This document shows positions 1 through 9,082 of a stretch of 64,000 nucleotides of DNA, one piece after another; within the stretch, counting starts at the first letter, position 1; each line of letters begins with the position of its first letter. Both the position numbers and the translations under genes were made by a program. Under the pieces are notes generated by a model that had not been told where the DNA came from, ran no database searches, and worked only from the letters and a program-made list of their open reading frames with translations. This DNA comes from Saccharopolyspora gloriosae (lineage in GTDB: Bacteria > Actinomycetota > Actinomycetes > Mycobacteriales > Pseudonocardiaceae): positions 3,085,470 through 3,149,469 of the forward strand of contig NZ_CP059557.1 of the NCBI RefSeq assembly GCF_022828475.1, read 5' to 3'.

Positions 1-746
1 ACATGGCCGCCGTGATCGCGGGCGTACATGCCGCGCCTGCCGACCGTGAAACCGAAGGCGTTGGCCACCACGGCCTGTTCGAAGGACACCTTGGTGCCAT
101 CGGCGAAGCTGGTGACCATGTGCACGTCCTGTCCCCAGCGCTCGGCGAATCCCCGCTGGGTCGCCGGCGTCCGGTAGGGGTCCTGCAACCCCTTCACGTT
201 GCCCGCGACCAGTGGTGTGACCCCGAGTCCGCGCACGAACCTCAGTAGATTCGCCTGTACCCCTGGCTGATCGCCATCCGCACCGGTGAACAGCGTGCCT
301 GCCGCCCTTGCCCGGTGCGCCAGCAGGGGGCCGACGGTGGCATCGAGCTCGGCGTTCATCGTGACGATCGGCAGCCGGCGTTCGATCGCGGCGACAGTGA
401 TTCGCGCGCCAAAATCGACGGCACCGGTGACATCCACGACACAGTCCAGTTGTTCGGTCGCGAGTAGTTCGAAGGCATCTTGGGTGATGGCCGGCTTGCC
501 CGAGCGGATGGCCGTGTCGATATGACGCGAGAGGTCGGCCACCACGAGCTCGAGGCCGGCCTCGGCGTATGCCCGCTCGGCGTGTGCGAGGGTCCGGTTG
601 GCCACCGCGACCAGGCGCATCCCCGGCACCGAACGCACGATCTGACTGGCCAGTCCCCGGCCCATGAAGCCCGCTCCGATCATGCCGACCCGAATCGGGC
701 GGTTCGCGGCCGCGCGCTCGCGTAGCGCCGTGTCGACGAGGATCAT
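1..746 (-). CDS. SAF-domain / homoserine-dehydrogenase-like NAD(P) oxidoreductase (C-terminus outside window)
   Basis: The frame stays open from ATG 746 to the window edge, giving 248 residues. The N-terminus has a Rossmann nucleotide-binding site (VGMIGAGFMGRGLA, about residues 20-33). A middle segment contains FTGADGDQPGVQANLLRFVRGLG, the pattern of homoserine-dehydrogenase-like enzymes that often carry a C-terminal SAF domain. Family knowledge: these proteins occur in sugar and cyclitol clusters, and the substrate cannot be read from sequence. Its ATG overlaps the TGA of the upstream RmlC-like gene (ATGA), so the two are probably translationally coupled in one leftward operon with the carbamoyltransferase. 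The SAF domain itself would lie outside the window, so that part of the name is inference. Confidence 0.7.
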   Translation of the reverse strand, partial: MILVDTALRERAAANRPIRVGMIGAGFMGRGLASQIVRSVPGMRLVAVANRTLAHAERAYAEAGLELVVADLSRHIDTAIRSGKPAITQDAFELLATEQLDCVVDVTGAVDFGARITVAAIERRLPIVTMNAELDATVGPLLAHRARAAGTLFTGADGDQPGVQANLLRFVRGLGVTPLVAGNVKGLQDPYRTPATQRGFAERWGQDVHMVTSFADGTKVSFEQAVVANAFGFTVGRRGMYARDHGGH

Positions 747-1291
747 CGATCCAGCGCCGACTCGACCGACAGCAACGGCCAACGTGCGTCCTTGGCCGAG
801 ACGAGCTCGACCTCGACGGGCCAGTCGATGTCCAGCGCGGGATCGTCCCAGCGCAGGCCGCCCTCCGCCGCTGGTGCGTGGTTCGCCGAGACCTGGTACA
901 TCGTCTCGGTGTCGTCGGTCAGCGTCAGGTAGCCGTGCGCGAAGTTCTCCGGCACATACATGGCCAGACGATTGTCGGCCGACAGTTCGGTGCCGAAATG
1001 TCGCAGATAGGTCGGTGACTCGGGCCGGAGATCCACGATGACGTCGTAGATGGCACCGCGGACACAACGGATCGTCTTGGCTTCGGCGTGCGGCTCCGAC
1101 TGGAAGTGGAGGCCGCGCAGAGTGCCACGGCGGTGATTGAACGAGATGTTGCAGTTCTCGATGGTCGGCTCGAGCCCGGCCTCGGCGAAGTCGTCGCGGG
1201 CGAAAGCCCTGGCGAAGAATCCGCGATCGTCTTCCAGCAGCTGGAGTTCGATCACGGCCGAACCGCCGAGCGGCGTGGTCTTGATCAACAT
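743..1291 (-). CDS. dTDP-4-dehydrorhamnose 3,5-epimerase family protein (RmlC-like)
   Basis: A 182-residue cupin epimerase acting on dTDP-4-keto-6-deoxyhexoses. RmlC landmarks are present: GTLRGLHFQ with the catalytic His, ENFAHGYLTLTDDTE, and a C-terminal WDDPALDIDWP. The ATG at 1291 is preferred over the longer frame (to 1333) because AAGGAGG lies just upstream at proper spacing. Odd point: the stretch that normally reads Y....Y.P..E reads YQVSANHAPAAEGG, so the second, catalytic tyrosine position appears to be His. The enzyme may therefore be a C3-only or altered epimerase (inference). It ends in an ATGA overlap with the next leftward gene. Confidence 0.87.
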   Translation of the reverse strand: MLIKTTPLGGSAVIELQLLEDDRGFFARAFARDDFAEAGLEPTIENCNISFNHRRGTLRGLHFQSEPHAEAKTIRCVRGAIYDVIVDLRPESPTYLRHFGTELSADNRLAMYVPENFAHGYLTLTDDTETMYQVSANHAPAAEGGLRWDDPALDIDWPVEVELVSAKDARWPLLSVESALDR

Positions 1292-1369
1292 CGGTGTCCT
1301 CCTTCGATTGATCCACCCACCGGGCGACGGCACGGCGCGTGATGATGTCTTTCGCCGCTTCCGGCGAAA

Positions 1370-3370
1370 TCAGGGCGTCCTGGGCCGCAGGGTGATCCGG
1401 CGTTGATCCCACAGCCGAAGGATTTCGTCCAGCAGGCCGTTGTCGTTCCCGGAGGTACTGACGCCAAGCTGACGAAGGCTGCGTCGGCCGTCGGCCGCGG
1501 TCAGGATCTCCAATGCCGCTCTCGAGGTGCCCGTGCGGCCCGACCTGCCCTCGTCGAGCACGACGCTGCTGGTCTCGGCGGGCCGTCCTGTGCCGGAATC
1601 GAGATCATGCCGGGAATGCAGCGAGGTACGGCTCATCGGGCTTGGGACAAGGTTCAGGAAGGCGTCCCTGTGAACCTCGCGCTTCCGTACTATCCAGTCG
1701 TCCACGACCAGCGTGTCGAGATCGGTGGTGAGGAACGCGACCACCGAGTCTTCGACCGACTGGACGATCGGCTCGGCGTTGTTGTTGAACGAGGTGTTCA
1801 AGACGACAGGTAGCCCGGTGATCTCGCCGAAATCGCGGATAAGCTGCCAGTACTCCGGGGTGGTGGCCTGATTCACCACCTGGACTCGTGCTGTGCCGTC
1901 GACATGGGTGACGGCGCCGAGCAGTTCGCGGAATTCCGGTAGCACTTCGACGATCGCGATCATGAAGTAGAGGTTCGGTGCGGCAGGAGGGATGTCGAAG
2001 AACTTGCCCACGTGCTCTTCGATCACGGAGGGTGCGAAAGGGCGGTAGCCCTCCCGTTTCTTCACCGCCGCGTTGATGCGGTCCTTGTTCGATTCGGGCC
2101 GGGGGTCAGCGAGGATACTGCGGTGGCCAAGTGCGCGCGGGCCGAATTCGGCCTGGCCCCGTACCCACGCGATGATCTGACCGTCGGCGATGAAGGTGGC
2201 TGCGTCCCGGCAAATGGTGTCGCTCTGCCGGAATTCGAGAAAGTCGCCCCACTGCTCGAGTGTCGCTTCGACAGGTTCGCGAACCGCGGGCTTCGGCCCG
2301 AGGAAGAGGTGTGTGAGTGGCGACGAACGAAAGCGTTCGGGGGCTTCGTCCTTGGCCACATTGAGTGCCGCGCCGACCGCGGCGCCCGCGTCGTGCGCGG
2401 CTGGGTCGAAGAAGGTCTCTTCGAAGAGGCCGGAACGGATGAGACGACCGTTCAGCGTGGCGTTGAGGCCGACGCCGCCGCCGACGCACAGTCTGCGATG
2501 CCCGGTTTCCCGCTGGGCGTGGGAGATGACGTGCAGCGCGACCTCCTCCAGTGCCTCCTGCAGGCTCGCGGCGAAATCTTTGTGATCTGTGGAGAAAGGT
2601 TCACCCTTGCGACGCGGCCGGAACCCCGAAACCAAGTTGTACCGCACACGTGCGAGATCGAGCTGGTAGTTGCCGTCGTCTTCCAGGGTGTACAGCGGCC
2701 GGAACAACGAACGGTACCTGCTCGGATCACCGTACGGTGCCAGGCCCATCACCTTGTACTCGTCGTTCGCGCCGTACCCCAGCAACTCGATGGACGCCTG
2801 ATAGAATCGCCCTAACGAACGCCATTCATCGTAACTGCGTATGTAGTTGTAGTCCGCGCCATCGGCGCTGACGACGGTGATGGATTCACTGTCACCCTTT
2901 CCGTCCATCACCACGACGAGCGCGTCATCGAAGCCGGAATTGTGGTAGGCGGCGAAGCCGTGGGCGGTGTGGTGTCGGACGAACGAGATCCGGTCTGGCG
3001 AGATCTGCGTGTCCAGTGCTTCGCTCAGTCGTTCGGTGAGCAGGCCGCGTGAGGTCGGTATCGCTAGTTCAGGATGCTTGAGGTAGATCAGCTGGAGGTC
3101 GCGGTCGTTCTCCTCTTCGCCGAAGTAATAGGCGAATTTGTCGATTTCCGCAGCGGTCAGGTCAGCCTGCTCAAGGCAGCTCGCAATGGCTTCTTTGCAG
3201 AAATTGCTCGTATGCTTCAGGCGGGTGAGCCGCTCTTCTTCGACAGCGGCGACTATCCGCCCGTCGGATATCAGCGCTGCGGCGGCGTCATGCCCGAAAT
3301 TCATCGGAAGTTCCGGCATTGCGGCACCGCGCGGACCGGAAAAACCGCACGTGAGGCCCAAGACGTTCAT
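1370..3370 (-). CDS. O-carbamoyltransferase, NodU/CmcH/TobZ family
   Basis: A 666-residue enzyme expected to transfer a carbamoyl group from carbamoyl phosphate, via carbamoyl adenylate, to a hydroxyl of the natural product. The N-terminal Kae1-like domain begins MNVLGLTCGFSG and contains NFGHDAAAALISDGRIVAAVEEERLTR. The metal-ligand region RHHTAHGFAAYHNSGF sits near residue 135. The C-terminal YrdC-like domain shows FGPRALGHRSILADPR and VVLNTSFNNNAEPI. About 80 extra residues after residue 580 include a short helical LDEILRLWDQRRI tail. The start has AAGGGATG about 10 bases upstream. It heads a leftward operon and is divergent from the Gfo/Idh gene. Confidence 0.92.
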   Translation of the reverse strand: MNVLGLTCGFSGPRGAAMPELPMNFGHDAAAALISDGRIVAAVEEERLTRLKHTSNFCKEAIASCLEQADLTAAEIDKFAYYFGEEENDRDLQLIYLKHPELAIPTSRGLLTERLSEALDTQISPDRISFVRHHTAHGFAAYHNSGFDDALVVVMDGKGDSESITVVSADGADYNYIRSYDEWRSLGRFYQASIELLGYGANDEYKVMGLAPYGDPSRYRSLFRPLYTLEDDGNYQLDLARVRYNLVSGFRPRRKGEPFSTDHKDFAASLQEALEEVALHVISHAQRETGHRRLCVGGGVGLNATLNGRLIRSGLFEETFFDPAAHDAGAAVGAALNVAKDEAPERFRSSPLTHLFLGPKPAVREPVEATLEQWGDFLEFRQSDTICRDAATFIADGQIIAWVRGQAEFGPRALGHRSILADPRPESNKDRINAAVKKREGYRPFAPSVIEEHVGKFFDIPPAAPNLYFMIAIVEVLPEFRELLGAVTHVDGTARVQVVNQATTPEYWQLIRDFGEITGLPVVLNTSFNNNAEPIVQSVEDSVVAFLTTDLDTLVVDDWIVRKREVHRDAFLNLVPSPMSRTSLHSRHDLDSGTGRPAETSSVVLDEGRSGRTGTSRAALEILTAADGRRSLRQLGVSTSGNDNGLLDEILRLWDQRRITLRPRTP

Positions 3371-3664
3371 TCGGCGTCATCCCTTCTGTCGGTATGGCCC
3401 ACGGACTGTCCTCGATGTGTGGTGGACCCTATTGAACGCGGTGACGGGTGAATGTGAAAGTTGATTGATGCCAGGTATCATGGCAGCACTGTTCGACTGC
3501 CTACCGTAACCAGTCGAACGGCAAAACCGTCATAGTTGCGCACATTCGGCGCATCCTGATAGAAGAGACGCATCGAGTGGTGTACATGTTCGGTGTACGA
3601 GGTTGAGGTCCTGAATGAGGATTCGGCGCCACCCTTCGATAATCGACCGGCAGGAGCTGAGACG
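3371..3664. promoter_or_regulatory. Divergent intergenic promoter region
   Basis: 294 bases separate the leftward carbamoyltransferase operon from the rightward Gfo/Idh operon. It is less GC-rich than its neighbours and includes a short dyad TGCCA-N7-TGGCA at about 3470-3486. No convincing gene is visible, and I could not fix -35/-10 boxes with confidence. By position it should carry promoters for both operons. Confidence 0.4.
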
Positions 3665-4672
3665 GTGACGATCAGACTGGGGCTCGTGGGAACCGGCCGT
3701 ATCGGTACCCCGCACGCGGAAGCACTCATCGCGTTGCCGGAAGTGTCAAGTGTCGTCGTCGCGGACGCCGACGCCGAGCGGGCCAGGGCCACCGCGGCCA
3801 AGCTGGATGTCGAATTCGCCCCCGACTTCGAGGCGCTGCTTGGCTCGGACGTCGATGGACTGGTGATCACCACCTCCACCGGCTCACACCCCGAACTGAT
3901 CGTCAAGGCGGTGGATCGCGGCGTACCGGTGTTCTGCGAGAAACCCGTTGCCACCGACATCGATGGCACCCTGGAGGTCATCCGCCATCTCGAAGGCTCG
4001 GCCGTTCCCGTGCAGATCGGTTTTCAACGCCGATTCGACACGGGCTACCGGACCGCACGGGCCGCGGTGGTGTCGGGCGCGCTGGGCTGGGTGCACACCC
4101 TTCGCGCCACCACCTTCGACCAGGTTCCCCCCGCGGCGGAGTACATTCCGACGTCCGGTGGCCTGTTCCGCGACTGCGGTATTCACGACTTCGATATCCT
4201 GCGCTGGCTGACCGGTCGGGAAGTGGCCGAGGTATTCGCGCTGGGTGACAATCGCGGCGCGCGGTTCTTCCGCGATGCGGGGGACGTAGACACAGCCGCG
4301 GTGGTGCTGCGGATGGACGATGGCGCGCTGGCGACCGTTTCGCTTGGTCGCTACAACGGTGCCGGTTGCGATGTCCGGCTTGAGGTACTTGGCTCCAAGT
4401 CAAATGCGATTGTCGGCCTTGACGACCGTGTTCCGCTGAGGTCGGCCGAGCCGGGCTACCCGGCCGCGGTCAGGCCCGCGTACTCGGACTTCATGGATCG
4501 CTTCCGTTCTGCCTTCGCGAAGGAGCTGTCGGCGTTCGTCGCGGTTGCCGCCGGTGCGGCCGAAAGTCCCTGCGGCCCGGCCGAGGTACTGGAAGCGTTC
4601 TACGTCGCGGAGGCGTGCGAGGTGTCGCGGCGGGAGCGACGCCTCGTCGCGGTCGATGAGATGCGTCGCTGA
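3665..4672 (+). CDS. Gfo/Idh/MocA family oxidoreductase (inositol 2-dehydrogenase-like)
   Basis: A 335-residue NAD(P)-dependent sugar or cyclitol dehydrogenase. The N-terminal Rossmann fold is LGLVGTGRIGTPHAEAL and the family hallmark EKPVATDID sits near residue 95. The C-terminal domain shows GGLFRDCGIHDFDILRWLTG, with the aspartate/histidine pair typical of inositol dehydrogenases. GTG 3665 is chosen because AGGAGC lies 8 bases upstream and homology begins there; upstream in-frame codons to 3593 look non-homologous. In an aminocyclitol cluster it could oxidise an inositol or deoxyinositol hydroxyl before transamination (inference). Confidence 0.88.
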   Translation: MTIRLGLVGTGRIGTPHAEALIALPEVSSVVVADADAERARATAAKLDVEFAPDFEALLGSDVDGLVITTSTGSHPELIVKAVDRGVPVFCEKPVATDIDGTLEVIRHLEGSAVPVQIGFQRRFDTGYRTARAAVVSGALGWVHTLRATTFDQVPPAAEYIPTSGGLFRDCGIHDFDILRWLTGREVAEVFALGDNRGARFFRDAGDVDTAAVVLRMDDGALATVSLGRYNGAGCDVRLEVLGSKSNAIVGLDDRVPLRSAEPGYPAAVRPAYSDFMDRFRSAFAKELSAFVAVAAGAAESPCGPAEVLEAFYVAEACEVSRRERRLVAVDEMRR

Positions 4673-4748
4673 GCTTTCCCCATGGTCGTCGCGGGTGCCT
4701 GGCAGTGGCAGACACACCCGGTCGCCGGCGGTGGTGCCGTGGCAGAGG

Positions 4749-5681
4749 ATGGAAGTAGCTACCGTGCTCGTTGAGAATCAGCTCGTAAGCCGTGAGAATA
4801 TCCTGCGCATGATGATCGACGAGTTCGGTGAGGAATCCGGATCCTCGTCTTCGTTCGGCTCAGTGAATTTCCTTCCCATGGGCGAGGACAGCTGGTCCTA
4901 TCGGTGCGGGAGATACTGGGTGAGTGTTCGCCGCGATCTCGCCGGTCATTTCCCTGCGGCGTATGAGGGAACCCTGCTGCTTCGGGAAAGCGGCAAAGAG
5001 TTCGTCCTGGCCCCGTTACGTGGTCGGAGCGGACGCATCGTCCATACCGTGGATGGCTTCCCGGTGGTCGTCTTCCCCTATCTCGCCCGAGCGGCGCGCG
5101 GCACCGCGAACGGTACCGGTATCACCGCGGCTCAACTCGACTCGCTGGTACGGAGGCTGGAGGAGGTGCACCGGTCCGACCTTCGACTAAGGCTGCCGGT
5201 CGAGGACTTCCGCCCTCCGTTCGAAAAGGGCCTGGAGGAGGTACTGGCGATCGCGGCGAGCGGCGTCGGCACAGGGCCGATGAGCCAGGCGCTGCACCGG
5301 TTGGTCTCCCGGCGGTGGGATCATCTCCAGGAACAGCTTCGCGAGTTCTCGGTGGTGGCGACGTCCTGCGCCGACATCTGGCAGCGCAGCCCCGACCACG
5401 TTCTCACGCACGGTGACCCTAGCCGAGCCAACGTGCTGCTCACCGAGGATGTCCTGATTCTGGACTGGGGCGGGCTGATGTGGTCACCACCTGAGCGAGA
5501 CTGGTCCGCCATCAGCAGGCACTTCGGCGTGCCGCCACGCGGCCGGGCGGAAATGCTGAGGTTCTACGAGCTTCGCTGGAACCTCGGTGAAATAGCGGAA
5601 TACGTGACCCGATTTGTGAATCCACACACCGGTGACGCCGACGATCAGGCCATGTGGCAACGCCTGGTACGATACGTATGA
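4749..5681 (+). CDS. Aminoglycoside/spectinomycin-type phosphotransferase (APH fold)
   Basis: A 310-residue kinase with the APH catalytic signature: HGDPSRANVLLTED (Brenner loop: catalytic Asp and Asn) followed by ILDWGG (metal-binding Asp). Upstream, FPVVVFPYLARAARG forms the hinge region. Likely roles are phosphorylating the pathway product for self-protection or an intermediate for activation; sequence alone does not separate these. ATG 4749 or GTG 4764 (better spaced from GGAAG) could start it. It lies in a rightward run with the dehydrogenase, SDR epimerase, cyclase and methyltransferase. Confidence 0.8.
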   Translation: MEVATVLVENQLVSRENILRMMIDEFGEESGSSSSFGSVNFLPMGEDSWSYRCGRYWVSVRRDLAGHFPAAYEGTLLLRESGKEFVLAPLRGRSGRIVHTVDGFPVVVFPYLARAARGTANGTGITAAQLDSLVRRLEEVHRSDLRLRLPVEDFRPPFEKGLEEVLAIAASGVGTGPMSQALHRLVSRRWDHLQEQLREFSVVATSCADIWQRSPDHVLTHGDPSRANVLLTEDVLILDWGGLMWSPPERDWSAISRHFGVPPRGRAEMLRFYELRWNLGEIAEYVTRFVNPHTGDADDQAMWQRLVRYV

Positions 5682-5742
5682 AGCGCTCCTCCCACCCGAG
5701 GACCCGGTGATTCGGTCTATCGCCAAGTGAGGACAGTCCATC

Positions 5743-6768
5743 ATGAGGGTTCTGCTGACCGGCCACCAAGGCTATCTGGGGACGGTGCTCGCCCCCATCC
5801 TGACCGCCGCCGGACATGAGGTATCCGGCCTCGACAGTGGGTTGTTCGCTGATTCCGTCCTCGGTGCGCTGGACTCGCCTGACGTGCCAGGGCTCACCAT
5901 CGACCTGCGTGATGTCACCGTCGAGACCCTCCGCGGATTCGAGGCGGTGGTGCATTTGGCCGCCCTGTCCAACGATCCCCTCGGCGCAGTGGATCCGGAC
6001 CTCACCTACGACATCAATCATCGCGCTGCCACGCGATTGGCCGTGCTGGCCAAAGAGGCAGGCGTCCGGCGTTTCGCTTACGCCTCGACCTGCTCGGTGT
6101 ACGGTGCGCAGGGGTGCGACGCGCTTGTCGACGAGGACGCGCCGCTCAAACCGGTTACCCCCTACGCGGTCTCGAAGGTCCGGGTGGAGGAAGAGCTTGC
6201 CGGACTTTCCGGCTCGGACTTCGCCCCGTTCTCGTTGCGTAACGCGACCGCGTTCGGCTTCTCACCGCGGCCGCGTGTCGACATCGTGCTGAACAACCTC
6301 GTCGCCCGGGCTGTGCTCACCGGCCGGGTCACCGTTCTTTCCGACGGTACGCCCTGGCGGCCGCTGGTTCACGCGGAAGACATCGGAAGAGCTGTGGTAG
6401 CGGCGCTGGCGGCTCCAGCCGAGGTCGTCCGTGGCCGTGCGTTCAACATCGGCACCGAGAACAACAACAAGACGGTCGTCGAGATCGCGCGGGCCGCTGT
6501 GGACGCGGTGCCCGGGTCCGTGCTGGAGATCACCGGCGCGACAGGCCCGGATACCCGATCCTATCGTGTCGATTTCTCCAGGGCACGTGAGGATCTCGGC
6601 TTCGAGGCGATGTGGAGCATCTCCGCCGGCGCGGCGCAGTTGGTCAGGGAGTATCGCGGTCGTGGACTGACCCTGGATCAGTTCGACAACAGCTTCACCA
6701 GGCTCGCGGTCCTCGAACGCAGACAGCGAAAGGGTGACCTGGACTCCAGCTTTCGGGTAATACGATAG
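5743..6768 (+). CDS. NAD-dependent epimerase/dehydratase (extended SDR)
   Basis: 341 residues. The N-terminal NAD site is LLTGHQGYLGTVLAPIL, with the SDR active site serine in STCSVYGAQ and the YxxxK catalytic pair in PYAVSKVRVEEEL (near residue 145). The GHQGYLG variant is typical of SDRs in secondary-metabolite and surface-sugar clusters; the substrate is probably a nucleotide sugar or a cyclitol derivative. ATG 5743 begins with the family N-terminus MRVLLTG. It follows the kinase gene by about 60 bases in the same direction. Confidence 0.87.
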   Translation: MRVLLTGHQGYLGTVLAPILTAAGHEVSGLDSGLFADSVLGALDSPDVPGLTIDLRDVTVETLRGFEAVVHLAALSNDPLGAVDPDLTYDINHRAATRLAVLAKEAGVRRFAYASTCSVYGAQGCDALVDEDAPLKPVTPYAVSKVRVEEELAGLSGSDFAPFSLRNATAFGFSPRPRVDIVLNNLVARAVLTGRVTVLSDGTPWRPLVHAEDIGRAVVAALAAPAEVVRGRAFNIGTENNNKTVVEIARAAVDAVPGSVLEITGATGPDTRSYRVDFSRAREDLGFEAMWSISAGAAQLVREYRGRGLTLDQFDNSFTRLAVLERRQRKGDLDSSFRVIR

Positions 6769-6937
6769 CCAGTGGAGAATCCAAACGAAATGGAATTCTC
6801 GAATCCCTTGAACTTGACTGCCTGTGAGCTGGCCTGTTTAATGTTTTCGTTTTAATCGGCCGGTCCGTCGCTCGCAACGGGATGTGGCTGCCGGTATTCA
6901 TGAGAGAATCGGGAACTCGCGAGAAGATGGGGTAGCC

Positions 6938-8215
6938 ATGACACCGAATCCGCTCATTGCGCATCGTCGATCATTGCAACTACGTGAGGTGGAACTGGGC
7001 GGTTTGGAGCTCCCGTACTATTTCGGCAGTGGATGCATGGACGAGATAGCGGAGAAGATCGAGGAGCTTGGCGCTGACAAGATCTTCATCGTCACCGATG
7101 CCGAGGTTCTCCGTCTGCATGGCGACAAGCTGCTTTTCGCGCTGGGGAATCGAACGCCTGTGGTCGTGCTGAGCGGGCAGCCGGGCGAATCTCTGAAGTC
7201 GCTGGAACGTCTCGCCTTGCATATCGAGCAAGTGCTGAGGGATGGTGCGACCAGGAGAAGCCTTGTTGTCTCCTTTGGTGGCGGTGTTCCGGGTAACCTG
7301 GCGGGTGTTGTCGCGAGCCTGCTGTTCCGTGGGGTCCGATTGGTCCACATACCGACGACCACGGTGTCGGCGATGGATTCGGTTCTTTCGCTGAAGCAGG
7401 CGATCAACAGTCCATTCGGCAAGAATCATATCGGATCGTACTATCGGCCGGTCGGGATTTATGCGGACGTTTCTCTTTTTGAAACGCTGCCGTCTCGTGA
7501 ACTGAGGTCGGGCCTTGGTGAGATGTCTAAGAACTGTCTTGCGATTCTTCCGGAGTTGATAGAGCCGATGAAGAAGATTCTGGCGAGCGGCGACTTCGGG
7601 GGAGTGGAGACGCTACTGTGGTTGCTGGACGCCAGCATAAGGGCGAAGTGCCTGGTCACTCGCGAAGATCCGCATGAAAAGGGTGCCGGCCTGGCCCTCG
7701 AGTACGGACATACCGTGGGGCACGCGATCGAGTTGCTCGACCACCGGCAACGCGGCAACGTGGCGATCTCCCATGGTGAGGCGGTCGCGCTGGGAATGCT
7801 CGTTGCCGCACGTGTTTCCCGGGCTCGAGGGTGGTTGTCGCAGGCAAAGGTCGACACGCACGACGACATCGTCGCCGGATTGGGAGTGGCTCCCTGTCTG
7901 CCGGATGGTGTCTCGGGGGACGAAATACTGAGACTGATCAAGGACGACAACAAGCGGGGTTACCTGCCCGTGGGGCCGGACGAGGCCCCCTTCGTCCTGC
8001 TTCGCGAGCTGGGCGTTCCAGCGGTGACGGGTACCCTGCCGCTCGTTCCGGTCGGCTTCGCCGAGGTGGCGGCCGCTCTCGAAGAGCTGGCTGTCGACCT
8101 CGACCGAGCCGGCCCCGGTCGCCGTCGGCTCCGACCGCGAAACCAGCTAGGTGTCCGATGGCCGGAACCCCGTGCGGACAAGTGGTGCTATGGGGTTCGT
8201 GGCCTTAGTCTGTGA
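6938..8215 (+). CDS. Sugar-phosphate cyclase, probable 2-deoxy-scyllo-inosose synthase
   Basis: A 425-residue member of the 3-dehydroquinate-synthase superfamily. It shows GGGVPGNLAGVVAS (NAD loop), SLKQAINSPFGKNHIGSYY, LRSGLGEMSKN (metal Glu and catalytic Lys), EYGHTVGHAIE and SHGEAVALGM (metal His residues). SLKQA, the RSG..E..KN pattern and Glu before YGHTVGHA (Asn in true dehydroquinate synthases) point to 2-deoxy-scyllo-inosose synthase, the entry step from glucose-6-phosphate to 2-deoxystreptamine-type rings. ATG 6938 is chosen where homology begins, although its ribosome site (GGGG) is weak. The last 35-40 residues (RRRLRPRNQLG...) are unlike the family and may be a frame-shifted tail. 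Dehydroquinate or epi-valiolone synthase activity is less likely. Confidence 0.8.
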   Translation: MTPNPLIAHRRSLQLREVELGGLELPYYFGSGCMDEIAEKIEELGADKIFIVTDAEVLRLHGDKLLFALGNRTPVVVLSGQPGESLKSLERLALHIEQVLRDGATRRSLVVSFGGGVPGNLAGVVASLLFRGVRLVHIPTTTVSAMDSVLSLKQAINSPFGKNHIGSYYRPVGIYADVSLFETLPSRELRSGLGEMSKNCLAILPELIEPMKKILASGDFGGVETLLWLLDASIRAKCLVTREDPHEKGAGLALEYGHTVGHAIELLDHRQRGNVAISHGEAVALGMLVAARVSRARGWLSQAKVDTHDDIVAGLGVAPCLPDGVSGDEILRLIKDDNKRGYLPVGPDEAPFVLLRELGVPAVTGTLPLVPVGFAEVAAALEELAVDLDRAGPGRRRLRPRNQLGVRWPEPRADKWCYGVRGLSL

Positions 8216-8218
8216 GTT

Positions 8219-8980
8219 GTGAATACCAGGAAACCACATGTGGATTGGGAAGTTCTCTTCGGAGAAAACTACGACCACTTCGATCTTCCTGACCTGACTC
8301 CCGAGTTGAGTCGCCGGGAGGTGAAAAGTATTGTGAAGCTTGGTGGTCTCGTCCCGGGTATGTCCCTTCTCGACGCACCGTGTGGACATGGCAGACATGC
8401 CAACATCCTGGCCTCCCAAGGGTATTCGGTGGTCGGCGTCGACCGGGACGAGCGTTTTCTCGCCATGGCAGCCGAAGAGGCGCGGGCGATGAACGTCGAA
8501 GTCGACTACCGCCAGGTCGACCTGCGTGAGATGTCGTTCGAGGACGAGTTCGACGTGGCTGTTTCCTGGTACAGCTCGTTTGGCTACTTCGACGATGAAA
8601 CGGATCGTGACATACTGCGACGTTACCGCCGTGCGCTACGCCCCGGTGGCCGGTTCCTGCTCGACATGTACTCCCCGTACCGGCATATTCCGAGAATGCT
8701 CGTCAATCACGACAGGCATGTCGATATCGTGGCTCGCGATGCGGATATGGCTGTCGAAATACATGAAATGGACGCAGTGGACAGTCGCTGTTACTCGGAG
8801 AAGGTCACCATTCGCGGTGGGAAGGTGGAACGAGCCCGCTTCAGTGTCCGTATGTTCACCGCCCCGGAGATCTTGGAGTGGTTCCGCACCGCCGGATTCT
8901 CCGATGCGTCCGTGACGGACGAGTACGGCGGCACCTTCACCATCAGCAGCCACCGCCTTCTCGTGGTCGGCATCGCCTGA
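8219..8980 (+). CDS. Class I SAM-dependent methyltransferase
   Basis: 253 residues with the SAM-binding motif LLDAPCGHGRHANILASQGYSVVGVDRD (near residue 48), motif II region FDVAVSWYSSFGYFDD, and RRALRPGGRFLLDMY. It starts at GTG three bases after the cyclase stop, so it is probably co-translated with it. The target is likely an O- or N-position of the cluster product. No downstream pathway gene follows in the window, so this looks like the right end of the biosynthetic operon. Confidence 0.87.
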   Translation: MNTRKPHVDWEVLFGENYDHFDLPDLTPELSRREVKSIVKLGGLVPGMSLLDAPCGHGRHANILASQGYSVVGVDRDERFLAMAAEEARAMNVEVDYRQVDLREMSFEDEFDVAVSWYSSFGYFDDETDRDILRRYRRALRPGGRFLLDMYSPYRHIPRMLVNHDRHVDIVARDADMAVEIHEMDAVDSRCYSEKVTIRGGKVERARFSVRMFTAPEILEWFRTAGFSDASVTDEYGGTFTISSHRLLVVGIA

Positions 8981-9082
8981 GCCGAACGCACCGCCGGTCG
9001 GCTGTTCGAACAGTAGGGCATGGTGGGCGGCGCCACTTGTCGTATCGGCTCGCCCCGGAACCGGGGAGCTGGCGACTTGCGT

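Noticed and set aside
3-725. Three overlapping rightward frames at the left edge
   Set aside because: They are antisense of the leftward SAF-type oxidoreductase, whose Rossmann motif and ATGA coupling make it the real gene.
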